A stretch of 64,000 nt of DNA from Gangjinia marincola. GTDB lineage: Bacteria > Bacteroidota > Bacteroidia > Flavobacteriales > Flavobacteriaceae. Location of the stretch: the NCBI RefSeq assembly GCF_039523415.1, contig NZ_BAAAFG010000002.1, forward strand, positions 372,001 through 436,000. The letters run 5' to 3'. Position 1 is the stretch's first letter; each line of letters opens with the position of its first letter. Made by a program: the position numbers and the translations under genes. Positions 35,694-44,783 of this stretch are shown here, piece after piece. The notes beneath the pieces are model-generated. The model saw nothing but the letters and a program-made list of their open reading frames with translations, was not told the origin of the DNA and made no database searches.

Positions 35694-37136
35694 ATGCAGC
35701 ACACCTTAGTGAAAAACGTTTTAGCGAGTGAAAAAATCCACCAAGAATATACTTTAAAAGGTTGGGTACGTTCCTTTAGAAGTAATAGGTTTATTGCACT
35801 AAATGATGGTTCTACCATTCACAACGTTCAATGTGTGGTCGATTTTGAACAAATGGATAAAGACATTTTAGATCAAGTGACTGTGGGTGCTGCAATTGAA
35901 GTCAAAGGGACACTAAAAGAAAGTCAAGGTTCTGGACAACGCGTAGAAATTGAGGTAGATGAGATCACGATTTTGGGTACTGCAGATCCAGAAGATGTAA
36001 AACTAACTATTTTATCTCCTAAACGTCATAGTCTTGAAAAGCTGCGTGAACAAGCGCATTTACGCGTAAGAACGAACACATTTGGTGCAGTCATGCGTTT
36101 AAGGAGCATGCTCTCTTATGCAGTCCACGATTACTTTACAAAAAACGGATTTTACAACGTACACACTCCAATCATTACAGGTAGTGATGCTGAAGGTGCA
36201 GGTGAAACGTTTAAAGTTACGACTATTGATGCCGCGAATCCCGCTAAAAATGAAGATGGAAGCATCAACTACAAAGAAGACTTTTTTGGCAAGGAAACTA
36301 ATTTGACGGTTTCCGGACAGTTGGAGGCAGAAACTTTTGCCCTTGGATTAGGAAAAGTGTACACCTTTGGACCCACCTTTAGAGCCGAAAATTCTAATAC
36401 TTCTCGCCATTTAGCCGAATTCTGGATGATTGAACCAGAGGTTGCATTTTGCGATCTGGCCGGCAATATGGATCTAGCTGAAGATTTTATCAAAAGTGTA
36501 ATTTCTTACGTCTTAGAGCATGGTAAAGATGACCTGGAGTTTTTAGCCAAGCGCCAGGAGCAAGAGGATAAGCAAAAGCCTGCTGATCAAAGAGAACCTA
36601 TGTCGCTATTAGATAAGCTCAATTTTGTCGTAGAGAATAATTTTAAACGAGTAAGCTATACAGAGGCCATTGAAATCCTCAAGAATTCTAAGCCCAATAA
36701 AAAGAAGAAATTCAACTACCTTATTGAGGAATGGGGCGCAGATTTACAAAGTGAACACGAACGCTTTTTAGTTGAAAAACACTTTAAATGCCCTGTCATT
36801 CTCTTTGATTACCCGGCAGAAATCAAGTCGTTTTACATGCGTTTAAATGACGACGGCAAAACCGTTCGTGCCATGGATATTCTTTTCCCGGGGATTGGGG
36901 AAATTGTAGGCGGCTCACAACGTGAGGAACGCCACGATGTGCTGCTTGAAAAAATGAAAGCACTTAATATCCCCAAAGAAGAATTATGGTGGTACTTAGA
37001 AACCCGTAAATTTGGAACCTGTATACACAGTGGTTTTGGACTTGGATTTGAGCGTTTGGTACTATTCGTTACCGGTATGACAAATATTAGAGATGTGATT
37101 CCTTATCCGCGTACTCCACTCAATGCCGAATTCTAA
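35694..37136 (+). CDS. asnS: Asparaginyl-tRNA synthetase
   Basis: Class IIb synthetase charging tRNA-Asn, 480 residues. An N-terminal OB-fold anticodon-binding domain (LKGWVRSFRSNRFIALNDGS) is followed by the catalytic domain: HTPIITGSDAEGAGETFKV, the motif 2 region TFRAENSNTSRHLAEFWMIEPE, and motif 3 GFGLGFERLVLFVTG with NIRDVIPYPRTP at the C-terminus. The last features distinguish it from aspartyl-tRNA synthetase. An internal charged insertion (about 285-310) is common in bacterial AsnRS. rpoN follows 72 bp downstream. Confidence 0.97.
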   Translation: MQHTLVKNVLASEKIHQEYTLKGWVRSFRSNRFIALNDGSTIHNVQCVVDFEQMDKDILDQVTVGAAIEVKGTLKESQGSGQRVEIEVDEITILGTADPEDVKLTILSPKRHSLEKLREQAHLRVRTNTFGAVMRLRSMLSYAVHDYFTKNGFYNVHTPIITGSDAEGAGETFKVTTIDAANPAKNEDGSINYKEDFFGKETNLTVSGQLEAETFALGLGKVYTFGPTFRAENSNTSRHLAEFWMIEPEVAFCDLAGNMDLAEDFIKSVISYVLEHGKDDLEFLAKRQEQEDKQKPADQREPMSLLDKLNFVVENNFKRVSYTEAIEILKNSKPNKKKKFNYLIEEWGADLQSEHERFLVEKHFKCPVILFDYPAEIKSFYMRLNDDGKTVRAMDILFPGIGEIVGGSQREERHDVLLEKMKALNIPKEELWWYLETRKFGTCIHSGFGLGFERLVLFVTGMTNIRDVIPYPRTPLNAEF

Positions 37137-37208
37137 GGGATTATGCTTATCTTAAGATGATCTCATACGGGAATTAATTATTTTTGGAAAAACTCAGTTG
37201 AATCATCT

Positions 37209-38666
37209 ATGCTCAAACAGCAGCTTAATTTTAAATTATCTCAAAAGCTATCGCCTCAACAAATCCAGTTGATGAAGCTTATTCAATTGCCTACGCAGGC
37301 ATTTGAACAACGCGTAAAACAAGAACTGGAGGAAAATCCGGGTCTTGAAAACGGAAAAGAGGAGTCGCAGGATTATGAAGATGAATTCTCTAATGAAGAC
37401 TTTGACGATGATTATGGAACTGAAAGCATAGAAACCGATATCAATGTTGATGAATATTTAAGTGATGACGAAGTTCCTGACTATAGACTAAGAGCAAATA
37501 ACTATAGCGCAGATGATGAGGATAAGCAAATCCCGTATGCTTCAGGTACATCGTTTACTCAACATTTAAAGACACAGCTGCAAAACTTCCGCTTGACGGA
37601 TCAACAAATGGAAATTGCTGAGTTTTTGGTTGGAAGCGTAGATGACAGTGGGTATATACGTAGACCTATTCCTGATATTGTAGATGATTTAGCGTTTACT
37701 CAAAATGTTTTTGCCGAAGAAGATGAAGTAGAAAAAGTATTAAAATTGGTTCAGCAATTAGATCCCGCTGGTGTTGCAGCCCGATCGTTGCAAGAATGTT
37801 TATTGCTTCAATTAGAGCGCAAAACTCCGACAGAATCTGTTGAACTGGCGGAAGATATCCTAAGTCAATCTTTTGATCACTTTTCAAAAAAACATTACAA
37901 AAAATTATTAGCGAAATTCAATATTACTGAAGATCAATTACGTGCTGCTATTGACGAAATTGAACATCTCAATCCAAAACCCGGGGGGAGCTATGCCGGC
38001 AACACGCGCATTGTAGAACATGTTGTACCAGACTTTGCGATTAAAATTGTAGATGGCGAATTAGAGCTCACCTTAAATGGTCGTAATGCACCAGAATTGC
38101 ACGTATCCCCTGCGTACAATAACATGCTTAAGGGCTATAAAGAATCTAAGCAAAAGTCAAAGGAGCAAAAGGATGCCGTCATGTTTATTAAACAAAAGCT
38201 GGATTCTGCTAAGTGGTTCATAGAAGCGATAAAACAACGACAGCAAACGCTCTTTGTAACGATGAGTTCGATTATGAATCATCAAAAAGAGTATTTTCTT
38301 ACAGGTGATGAGCGTAATTTAAAGCCTATGATTCTCAAGGATATTGCAGATGAAATAGGGATGGATGTATCAACTGTTTCGCGTGTGGCAAACAGTAAAT
38401 ACGTAGATACTCCTTATGGAACTAAACTAATTAAGGAGTTCTTCTCAGAATCGATGAAAAATGATCAGGGGGAAGATGTCTCTACCCGAGAGATCAAAAA
38501 GATTTTAGAAATCACCATAGGTGAAGAGGATAAGCGCAAACCCTTAACCGATGAGAAATTAGCCAAAATTCTTAAGGAAAAAGGCTATCCAATTGCTAGG
38601 CGTACAGTAGCTAAATACAGAGAACAGTTGGATATTCCGGTTGCACGTTTGCGTAAGGAAATCTAA
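37209..38666 (+). CDS. rpoN: RNA polymerase sigma-54 factor
   Basis: 485 residues. Region I is the Gln/Leu-rich QKLSPQQIQLMKLIQLPTQAFEQRVKQ segment at the N-terminus, region II is a very acidic stretch (about 55-105), and region III covers core and DNA binding with an HTH (MDVSVSRVANSKY-like, about 390-410). The RpoN box ARRTVAKYRE lies near residue 465, read here as ARRTVAKYREQLDIP. It uses enhancer-binding activators, none of which is in this window. TATTTTTG at 37179-37186 may be its -7 box. Its stop overlaps the next ATG by one base. Confidence 0.97.
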   Translation: MLKQQLNFKLSQKLSPQQIQLMKLIQLPTQAFEQRVKQELEENPGLENGKEESQDYEDEFSNEDFDDDYGTESIETDINVDEYLSDDEVPDYRLRANNYSADDEDKQIPYASGTSFTQHLKTQLQNFRLTDQQMEIAEFLVGSVDDSGYIRRPIPDIVDDLAFTQNVFAEEDEVEKVLKLVQQLDPAGVAARSLQECLLLQLERKTPTESVELAEDILSQSFDHFSKKHYKKLLAKFNITEDQLRAAIDEIEHLNPKPGGSYAGNTRIVEHVVPDFAIKIVDGELELTLNGRNAPELHVSPAYNNMLKGYKESKQKSKEQKDAVMFIKQKLDSAKWFIEAIKQRQQTLFVTMSSIMNHQKEYFLTGDERNLKPMILKDIADEIGMDVSTVSRVANSKYVDTPYGTKLIKEFFSESMKNDQGEDVSTREIKKILEITIGEEDKRKPLTDEKLAKILKEKGYPIARRTVAKYREQLDIPVARLRKEI

Positions 38667-39274
38667 TGTCTCCTTTTATTAAAATAGCTTCTTATCTCTT
38701 TCATCCCATCTGGATGCCGTTAGCAGGAACGGTATATTATTTTATTCTCACTCCCAGATATATCCCCGCTCCATACATCAAAGCTAAGATACTGGCGATT
38801 TCAATCATTACCGTATTTTTACCCGTAGTATTGCTTTTTTTTATGAAAACCATTGGATTAATTAGTTCAATCAAATTGCCTATTACAAAAGAACGAAAGC
38901 TGCCTCTCCTGCTCTTCTTAATCCTCACTATTCTTGCGATGAGAATAATTGTAACCCCTGAAAATTATATGGAGCTCTATTTATTCTTTGGGGGCATCTT
39001 TTTATCTGGTGTAATTGCTTTTATAGGTGTTCTATTAAAGATGAAAATTAGCCTGCATACTATAGGCATCAGCGGTATTGCTACATTTATTGCAGCCCTT
39101 AGTATTCATTTTGCGATTAATCTCAATGCTACATTGGCATTTTTGGTTTTTTGTATAGGCTGGACGGCTTCAGCCAGATTACAAGCTAAAGCACATACGT
39201 TGACTGAGATTAGTTTAGGGCTTCTTTCTGGAGTTATTCCACAGCTTGTTCTGTGGAGTTTATGGTTAAAGTAG
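38666..39274 (+). CDS. PAP2-like integral membrane protein
   Basis: 202 residues, about six hydrophobic helices and no signal peptide. The end ARLQAKAHTLTEISLGLLSG fits the last PAP2 motif (R-x5-H-x3-D) except that the final Asp is Glu, and SLHTIG stands where PSGH would be. It is therefore a divergent or inactive relative of lipid phosphatases, such as undecaprenyl-pyrophosphate phosphatase. The ATG overlaps the rpoN stop (TAATG), implying coupled translation, and the gene overlaps the convergent barrel gene by 9 bp. The enzymatic call is weak; the membrane topology is clear. Confidence 0.6.
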   Translation: MSPFIKIASYLFHPIWMPLAGTVYYFILTPRYIPAPYIKAKILAISIITVFLPVVLLFFMKTIGLISSIKLPITKERKLPLLLFLILTILAMRIIVTPENYMELYLFFGGIFLSGVIAFIGVLLKMKISLHTIGISGIATFIAALSIHFAINLNATLAFLVFCIGWTASARLQAKAHTLTEISLGLLSGVIPQLVLWSLWLK

Positions 39275-39961
39275 ATAAAAAATTAGGCCAACTTTTATAG
39301 GCTGTAGTCCTATTTGTTCTCCATCAATCTCGGCATCAAACAAATCATTGAGTGCGTAATACACTTGGAAATTTACTGCGTTAAAACCAAATGAAAAGCT
39401 TGTTCCCAAGCGAAATCGCTCAAGTTCTGGCACATCAGTTTGCCTAACTGTATTATTTGACTGATTAAAATAGGATGAAAAATGATAGATATATCCAAGC
39501 TGTAGTCCCGTATATATACGCCAAAACTTATACTTCTCTATATTAGAAGATCTCCATCTAAAGTGAAAAGGTACTTCAATGAGGTACGTAGAGAAACGAT
39601 TGGTATCAAAGGTTATAATATCTCTGTCTAAGGCACGAAAGATTGTTGTTTCGTTTTGGGCTTCTTCACCAATAAACAAGTTTTGCACGTATGTATTGAC
39701 TGACAATCCTAGGCCAACTCCAATTCCCAGGGTTCGCTTGTTATTAAATGGAACATCGCGTATAAATCCTAGATTTAATCCTCCTGAAAAACCTGTTTGA
39801 TTCACATTATCAGGACGATCAACTAATACATTATAGGTGAACCCAATGTAGAATTGATCTTCGCGATAGCTACTATCAATTGGCGTTGTGAATATATCCT
39901 GCGCTAAGCCTGCAAAGCCAGCGCCTAAAAACACTATGATAAAGAAGGATCGCATTTGCAT
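39266..39961 (-). CDS. PorT-family outer-membrane beta-barrel protein
   Basis: 231 residues with a signal peptide ending at GLAQD. The rest is alternating hydrophobic/polar strands ending in an aromatic C-terminus (KVGLIFYLL), typical of a small outer-membrane barrel. The pattern (GFTYNVLVDRP, GGLNLGFIRDVPFN, YLIEVPFHFRWRSSN) resembles the PorT-like family of Bacteroidota, whose namesake acts in type IX secretion and gliding. I cannot say that this copy is the T9SS component itself. It is transcribed alone, just downstream of the exbD terminator. Confidence 0.7.
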   Translation of the reverse strand: MQMRSFFIIVFLGAGFAGLAQDIFTTPIDSSYREDQFYIGFTYNVLVDRPDNVNQTGFSGGLNLGFIRDVPFNNKRTLGIGVGLGLSVNTYVQNLFIGEEAQNETTIFRALDRDIITFDTNRFSTYLIEVPFHFRWRSSNIEKYKFWRIYTGLQLGYIYHFSSYFNQSNNTVRQTDVPELERFRLGTSFSFGFNAVNFQVYYALNDLFDAEIDGEQIGLQPIKVGLIFYLL

Positions 39962-39978
39962 ACGTTCAAATATAGCAT

Positions 39979-40013
39979 AAAAAAACCTCCATCGCCTAGG
40001 CCATGGAGGGTTT
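39979..40013 (-). terminator. Terminator of the exbB-exbD operon
   Basis: Minus strand CCCTCCAT, loop GGCCTAGGCG, ATGGAGG followed by seven T. It lies 20 bp after the second exbD stop. Confidence 0.85.
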
Positions 40014-40032
40014 ATACTGGATTAAATAGTCC

Positions 40033-40518
40033 TTAATTCTCAAGATTCTGCATGGCTGAACCTGATCGCGTCGTATAATTAATTTTAAGTGCTTCTGCTT
40101 CTCTAAGCTCTTGCTTAATATCTGAAACTAATCCCATGTTTGTTTCTTCATCAACCTTTAATGCGGTTGTTAGGTAAGGTATTAGCTCTTCACGTTTAGA
40201 AGCTCTTTCAGCAAAGATAAACGCTTTTACCTCTTCTACCGTGGCAAACTTGTCATTAAGCTGTATCCTAGCCTCAGTACCTGCACTAGCTTTATAACGA
40301 TCACTTGGCTTACCCGCGTAAATATACATGATCATATCTTTTTTATCCAACTTCTCAGTTTGATCAGCATATGGCAATGTATTTTTAATCATCAACGTAT
40401 TTTGACGCATTACAGTAGCCACCATAAAAAAGAAAAGCAACATAAAAACAATATCTGGTAAAGAGGCCGTTGAAATTGCCGGCAATTCTTTTTTTCCACC
40501 TTTTCTAAACTTTGACAT
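40033..40518 (-). CDS. ExbD/TolR-family biopolymer transport protein
   Basis: 161 residues. A single N-terminal transmembrane helix follows a basic start, with the proton-channel Asp in STASLPDIVFMLLFFFMVAT, and the rest is a periplasmic domain. Together with ExbB it uses the proton motive force to energise TonB-dependent uptake. Last gene of exbB-(membrane protein)-exbD-exbD, one base after the other exbD, ending just before a strong terminator. Two ExbD paralogues side by side are usual in Bacteroidota. Confidence 0.9.
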   Translation of the reverse strand: MSKFRKGGKKELPAISTASLPDIVFMLLFFFMVATVMRQNTLMIKNTLPYADQTEKLDKKDMIMYIYAGKPSDRYKASAGTEARIQLNDKFATVEEVKAFIFAERASKREELIPYLTTALKVDEETNMGLVSDIKQELREAEALKINYTTRSGSAMQNLEN

Positions 40519-40519
40519 A

Positions 40520-41137
40520 TTAGCTTGTTTTTTTAGGTTCTGCCTCAGATAATTTTTGAGGAATCATGTCCTTAATCTTATCAATCTTCTCTTTTAGTGC
40601 ATCGCTTTTAAAACGTGGTGATTGAGGATTAGCGTAGTCTTTTTCCATTGCGGTGAAAAGTTGACCATAAAGACGTTGTGCTTCACGATCTCTCAATTCA
40701 TTGTACGCTGCAACCAATTCATTCTGCACAGCGATATAAACACCATACTCAGTTGCACGATCATTTTGTAGCGTAATTACAGCTTTCTCTGGATTATCTG
40801 ATGAGTCCGGGTCACGTGCACCTTGACAAAAGGTACATTTTTCCTCTCCGGTTCCACCTCCATTATCTAGAAATGCTACAGCTTCCGCACGTAAATTCTC
40901 CAGCTGAAAGGGCTCATCCTCTACCAGTAAATCACCATTACTATTAACAAGGACCGTAAAAACATTTCGCTGTTTTAAAATCGGTGGAACGATATCTTCA
41001 GGTTGTATTTGTGGCAACTTTCTACTTATCCCACTATCAGTTTCAATGGTTGTTGTTACCAAGAAAAAGATGAGCAGAAGAAAGGCGATGTCTGCCATTG
41101 ATCCTGCGTTTACTTCTGGTGCTGATCTTTTTGCCAT
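40520..41137 (-). CDS. ExbD/TolR-family biopolymer transport protein, longer paralogue
   Basis: 205 residues. The helix NAGSMADIAFLLLIFFLVTT carries the conserved channel Asp. Its periplasmic domain is larger than that of the neighbouring paralogue, with an inserted loop holding a CTFC pair (about residues 100-103) that could form a disulfide or bind metal. The two ExbD proteins may form a mixed dimer in the ExbB pentamer. It lies 2 bp after the small membrane protein gene and 1 bp before the other exbD. Confidence 0.9.
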   Translation of the reverse strand: MAKRSAPEVNAGSMADIAFLLLIFFLVTTTIETDSGISRKLPQIQPEDIVPPILKQRNVFTVLVNSNGDLLVEDEPFQLENLRAEAVAFLDNGGGTGEEKCTFCQGARDPDSSDNPEKAVITLQNDRATEYGVYIAVQNELVAAYNELRDREAQRLYGQLFTAMEKDYANPQSPRFKSDALKEKIDKIKDMIPQKLSEAEPKKTS

Positions 41138-41139
41138 AA

Positions 41140-41592
41140 TTATCTTGAAATTGCTTTTTTAGCTCCAGAGAATACCATGGATAATATGGCTGCTGCTGCG
41201 AGAACATAAAAAACGATTAATCCTGTTCCTACCCACTTAGAGGTACTTTCGGTTACATCTTGTCCTTTCTTTATAAAAGGTTCAAGGTTAAGATTATCAC
41301 CTGATGACAACACGTATCCTAATGCAAATACGGCCAGAAAAAGACCAACCGAAATAAGTGTTTTCTTGATGTCACCACTAAACAATCCTTTAATTACGAA
41401 CACAAGAACCAAGCCAATTACTACGGCTAAGACAATGTAAGACACATACATGAATGGATCTACCACACTGGATTGAACATCTGCTGATTCTTCAATAGTC
41501 GTGTCACCTGTTATGATTACTCGTGCCAATAAAATCGCACCAATCACGCCAAGCGCTAAGGCTATATATTTAAAAATTTTATGTAAAGACAT
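41140..41592 (-). CDS. Small membrane protein of the exb operon, unknown function
   Basis: 150 residues with four predicted membrane helices (about 7-27, 48-72, 79-100, 118-140). No catalytic motif is visible and I do not recognise a named family. It sits between exbB and the exbD pair with gaps of 16 and 2 bp, so it is co-expressed with the motor and may be an accessory or assembly subunit. That is inferred from position only. Confidence 0.75.
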   Translation of the reverse strand: MSLHKIFKYIALALGVIGAILLARVIITGDTTIEESADVQSSVVDPFMYVSYIVLAVVIGLVLVFVIKGLFSGDIKKTLISVGLFLAVFALGYVLSSGDNLNLEPFIKKGQDVTESTSKWVGTGLIVFYVLAAAAILSMVFSGAKKAISR

Positions 41593-41608
41593 TCTTTGCG
41601 TTTAAAGA

Positions 41609-42400
41609 TTAAACTTTTCTTTTGTTCTTGTAAGCAACTAACATATCAATCAAGGTGATTGAGGCATCTTCCATATCATTTACAATACGGTCAATTTTTG
41701 CAATGATGTAGTTGTAGAAAATTTGCAGGATAATTGCCACAATAAGACCAAATACTGTTGTCAAAAGTGCTACTTTAATACCACCCGCTACTAAGGACGG
41801 CTGCATATCTCCTGCTGCTTCAATCTTATCAAACGCTTGTATCATACCAATAACTGTTCCCATGAAACCAAGCATAGGTGCAAGTGCAATAAATAAAGAA
41901 ACCCAAGAAACATTACGTTCTAACTGTCCCATTTGAACTCCACCATAAGCGATTACTGCCTTCTCTGCCGCATCTATATCTTCATGCGCTCTATCCAGAC
42001 CTTGATAATAGATAGAAGCTACTGGTCCACTTGTATTTCTGCACACTTCTTTAGCTGCTTCAATACCACCACTATTAAGGGCATCTTCTACATCTTGTGC
42101 TAACTTCTTAGTATTGGTTGACGCAAGATTTAAATAAATAATACGCTCAATGGCAATGGCTAATCCTAAAATCAAACAGATTAATACGATACCCATAAAG
42201 CCGGCACCACCTTCAATAAAACGTTTCTTTAATTCTTGATGGAAGTTTAGTGTTTCTTCGGCATCATCTGCACCGGCAGCTTCAGCGTCCTGAACGAATG
42301 TTGTAGAAGTAAAAGCTTCTGTAGTATTAGAAGTATTTGCATTTACAGTTCCAACAACCATAAGTGCAGCAATAGTCAAGATAGAAAATAATCTTTTCAT
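41609..42400 (-). CDS. ExbB/TolQ/MotA-family proton channel protein
   Basis: 263 residues. There is an N-terminal signal-like helix, then a conserved membrane helix (about 53-75), a cytoplasmic stretch and the paired helices with VSWVSLFIALAPMLGFMGTVIGMIQAF and GGIKVALLTTVFGLIVAIILQI, the MotA/TolQ/ExbB signature. It forms the stator around the ExbD pair. As first gene of the operon it follows an AT-rich upstream region; the start at 42400 gives a sensible N-terminus (MKRLFSILTIAALMVVG). Confidence 0.92.
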   Translation of the reverse strand: MKRLFSILTIAALMVVGTVNANTSNTTEAFTSTTFVQDAEAAGADDAEETLNFHQELKKRFIEGGAGFMGIVLICLILGLAIAIERIIYLNLASTNTKKLAQDVEDALNSGGIEAAKEVCRNTSGPVASIYYQGLDRAHEDIDAAEKAVIAYGGVQMGQLERNVSWVSLFIALAPMLGFMGTVIGMIQAFDKIEAAGDMQPSLVAGGIKVALLTTVFGLIVAIILQIFYNYIIAKIDRIVNDMEDASITLIDMLVAYKNKRKV

Positions 42401-42719
42401 TATTTCTTAATTAAAATTAGTTAAAGGTTAAATATATAAAAATTAATTTATTAAAATTTAGGACAGGAAGGTATCTTTAAATTTACTCTCCCCAAACTAT
42501 ATTACTGTAACATCCTTTTTTAAGTTCATACCGAACTTTAGAATGCCTTTAATAAGAGAGCAAGAGATTAATTTACTGATACCCACTCCTACTCGTTAGC
42601 TTATCAAGCATACAATCTAATAAAAGCTCTACGCCTTTACCTTTTTATGCAGTAGAAAATAAGTTGAACGTTACTTTCTACTTCCTCAAAAACGAGTTAT
42701 TCGTTGAATCGTTTTTTAG
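42401..42719. other. Gene-free region between exbB and tRNA-Ser
   Basis: About 320 bp, AT-rich, with the upstream control region of exbB on the left. AACGA/TCGTT around 42691-42705 may act as a weak terminator for the tRNA. No credible coding frame. Confidence 0.5.
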
Positions 42720-42807
42720 CAGAGAGGAAGGGATTCGAACCCTCGAACCGCGGTTAGCGGTTACACACTTTCCAGGCGTGCGCCTTCGACCACTCGGCCA
42801 CCTCTCT
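42720..42807 (-). tRNA. tRNA-Ser (GGA)
   Basis: 88 nt with the long variable arm of a class II tRNA. Acceptor AGAGAGG/CCTCTCT with discriminator G, anticodon arm CACGC-CTGGAAA-GTGTG giving GGA, and GGTTCGAATCC in the T arm. CCA is not encoded. Confidence 0.96.
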
Positions 42808-42878
42808 GAATATCCTCTCAAAAAGGAATGCCAAATAACAAAAAAAATATGTCCAATTCAAAGAACGGGCGTTAATTT

Positions 42879-43922
42879 TTAAGACATTTCTCCTCTAAGC
42901 GAAGTTTCAAACATCTGTTTAAACCTTTCTCTATCCTCTAAATTGCTTAAAAGATGCATCATTTTTCCAAGAGCTGCTTCGGTCGTAATGTCTTTACCAT
43001 TAATAACTCCAATACGTTTTAATTGTACGCTTGTTTCATATTGTCCCATCGCAACGCTACCCCCACTACACTGAGTCACATTGACCACGGGAATATTGTT
43101 TTTAATACATTCCTTAATCTTAGTAATAAACCATTCTGCTGTGGTGGTATTTCCACTTCCGTAGGTCTCCAGGATTATACCTTTGAGTGACTCTGCGCTT
43201 ATCATAGCATCAAATACTTCGGGCGTAAGACCCGGAAACATTTTAATCACTACAATACGCTGATCAAGCTTTTTATGCACCCTAAGTTTTTTTCGTCGGT
43301 TTGGAATGAATAAGGCAGGATGATTAATGGATAAATGTACTCCTGATTCTGCGAGTGCAGGATAATTTAGTGAAGCAAACGCCTCAAAATGCTCTGCGTT
43401 AATCTTTGTTGTACGATTCGCGCGGTATAATTTATATTCAAAATACAATCCTACTTCATTAATTACAGATCGTCCTCTGTCTTTTAGCCCGGCTAATTGA
43501 ATGCTGGTAATTAGATTTTCTTTGGCATCGGTTCGTAAATCACCAATAGGCAGTTGAGACCCTGTGAAAATAATGGGTTTTTTGAGATTCTCCAGCATAA
43601 AGCTTAATGCGGAAGCTGTGTAGGACATCGTGTCACTGCCGTGTAGAATAACAAAACCATCGTATTGATCATAATAGGTTTCTATAAGAGCTGCTATCTG
43701 AAGATAATCTTCTATCTTCATGTCTGAAGAATCTATGGGATGCTCAAAACTAATCGTGTCAATTTCATGATCCAATAGCTTAATTTCGGGGATGCGGAGT
43801 AATAGCTCATCAAAATCAAATGATCTAAGTGCTCCGGTTTCAGGATCCTTAACCATCCCAATCGTTCCACCAGTGTATATAAGGAGGATGGTAGAATTAA
43901 TTACTGGACTTTCATTAGACAT
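42879..43922 (-). CDS. ansA: Type I L-asparaginase
   Basis: Hydrolyses asparagine to aspartate and ammonia. 347 residues, no signal peptide, so cytoplasmic. Both threonine active-site motifs are present: LLIYTGGTIGM at the N-terminus and VILHGSDTMSYTASALSFML around residue 100, with the catalytic Lys region SQLPIGDLRTDAKENL following. Its start overlaps the tatD stop by 8 bp, so the two are translated from one mRNA; the functional reason for the pairing is not obvious, though it is common in Flavobacteriaceae. Confidence 0.94.
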   Translation of the reverse strand: MSNESPVINSTILLIYTGGTIGMVKDPETGALRSFDFDELLLRIPEIKLLDHEIDTISFEHPIDSSDMKIEDYLQIAALIETYYDQYDGFVILHGSDTMSYTASALSFMLENLKKPIIFTGSQLPIGDLRTDAKENLITSIQLAGLKDRGRSVINEVGLYFEYKLYRANRTTKINAEHFEAFASLNYPALAESGVHLSINHPALFIPNRRKKLRVHKKLDQRIVVIKMFPGLTPEVFDAMISAESLKGIILETYGSGNTTTAEWFITKIKECIKNNIPVVNVTQCSGGSVAMGQYETSVQLKRIGVINGKDITTEAALGKMMHLLSNLEDRERFKQMFETSLRGEMS

Positions 43923-44682
43923 TAAATACCTCTTTAGAATTAGCTGTTGTGATTGTGGCTATTCTTGCCGGAGTAGTTTGGTATAGCGTTGCCAGCTTTT
44001 CAATCACATTTAGAATATATTTTGGATCATTTCTTTTTCCTCTATATGGTGTGGGTGCTAAGTATGGAGCATCTGTTTCAGCTACGATATGCTTTAGGTC
44101 AATCTCGTTCAAAAATTGATCGATTTTTCCGTTTTTAAAGGTTACCACTCCCCCAATGCCCAGTTTCATGCCGTACGAAATGGCCTGTACTGCTTGTTTT
44201 TTATTGCCTGTGAAGCAGTGAAATATTCCGCGTAAGCGATCATGCTTTTCTTGCTCAAGTACCTCAAAAACTTCATCAAAAGCATCGCGGCAATGAATTA
44301 CAATGGGAAGATCTACCTCTTTTGCCCAGCGTATTTGTTGTGCAAAAGCCTCTTGCTGAATTCCTAAAGTCGACTTATCCCAATATAGATCAATCCCTAT
44401 TTCACCCACCGCGTAAAATTTGTTTTGCTTTAATTGTGAATATACATGATCTAATTCATCCTGGTAATTCTCTTTAACGTGGGTAGGATGAAGCCCCATC
44501 ATAAGAAATATCTTATCGGGATAAGAGTTTTTCAAATCATGCATGCGCTGAGTGTAGGTAGAATCTATTGCCGGTATAAAGAATCTATCAACCCCTGCAT
44601 CAACCGCTTGTTTTATTACTTCATCTCTATCTTCATCAAATGCTTCACTGTATAAGTGAACATGTGTATCTGTAATTACCAT
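43915..44682 (-). CDS. TatD-family metal-dependent hydrolase (DNase)
   Basis: 255 residues, amidohydrolase TIM barrel. Metal ligands are visible: DTHVHLY (H-x-H) at residue 5, GEIGIDLYW (Glu), VIHCRDAF, GIFHCFTG and ETDAPYLAPTP. Relatives are 3'-5' exonucleases for damaged DNA/RNA. The promoter-like TTG, 20 bp, TACCTTTA at 44688-44718 would place the start point at the ATG, hinting at a leaderless mRNA. ansA follows with an 8-bp overlap. Confidence 0.93.
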   Translation of the reverse strand: MVITDTHVHLYSEAFDEDRDEVIKQAVDAGVDRFFIPAIDSTYTQRMHDLKNSYPDKIFLMMGLHPTHVKENYQDELDHVYSQLKQNKFYAVGEIGIDLYWDKSTLGIQQEAFAQQIRWAKEVDLPIVIHCRDAFDEVFEVLEQEKHDRLRGIFHCFTGNKKQAVQAISYGMKLGIGGVVTFKNGKIDQFLNEIDLKHIVAETDAPYLAPTPYRGKRNDPKYILNVIEKLATLYQTTPARIATITTANSKEVFNV

Positions 44683-44687
44683 GTGGG

Positions 44688-44718
44688 TAAAGGTAATACC
44701 ATAAAATATTTATGACAA
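44688..44718 (-). promoter_or_regulatory. Possible promoter of tatD-ansA
   Basis: Minus strand GTTG, 20 bp, TACCTTTA, a near match to the Bacteroidota consensus whose spacing would start transcription within a base or two of the tatD ATG. Confidence 0.35.
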
Positions 44719-44783
44719 CCTTCAATCCTGTTGATTATATAAGGATCAAATTCATTTAAGGTAGTACATTTGATCAAAAATTG

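Noticed and set aside
42664..42882. Small frame across tRNA-Ser
   Set aside because: Runs through the tRNA gene and has no protein-like conservation.
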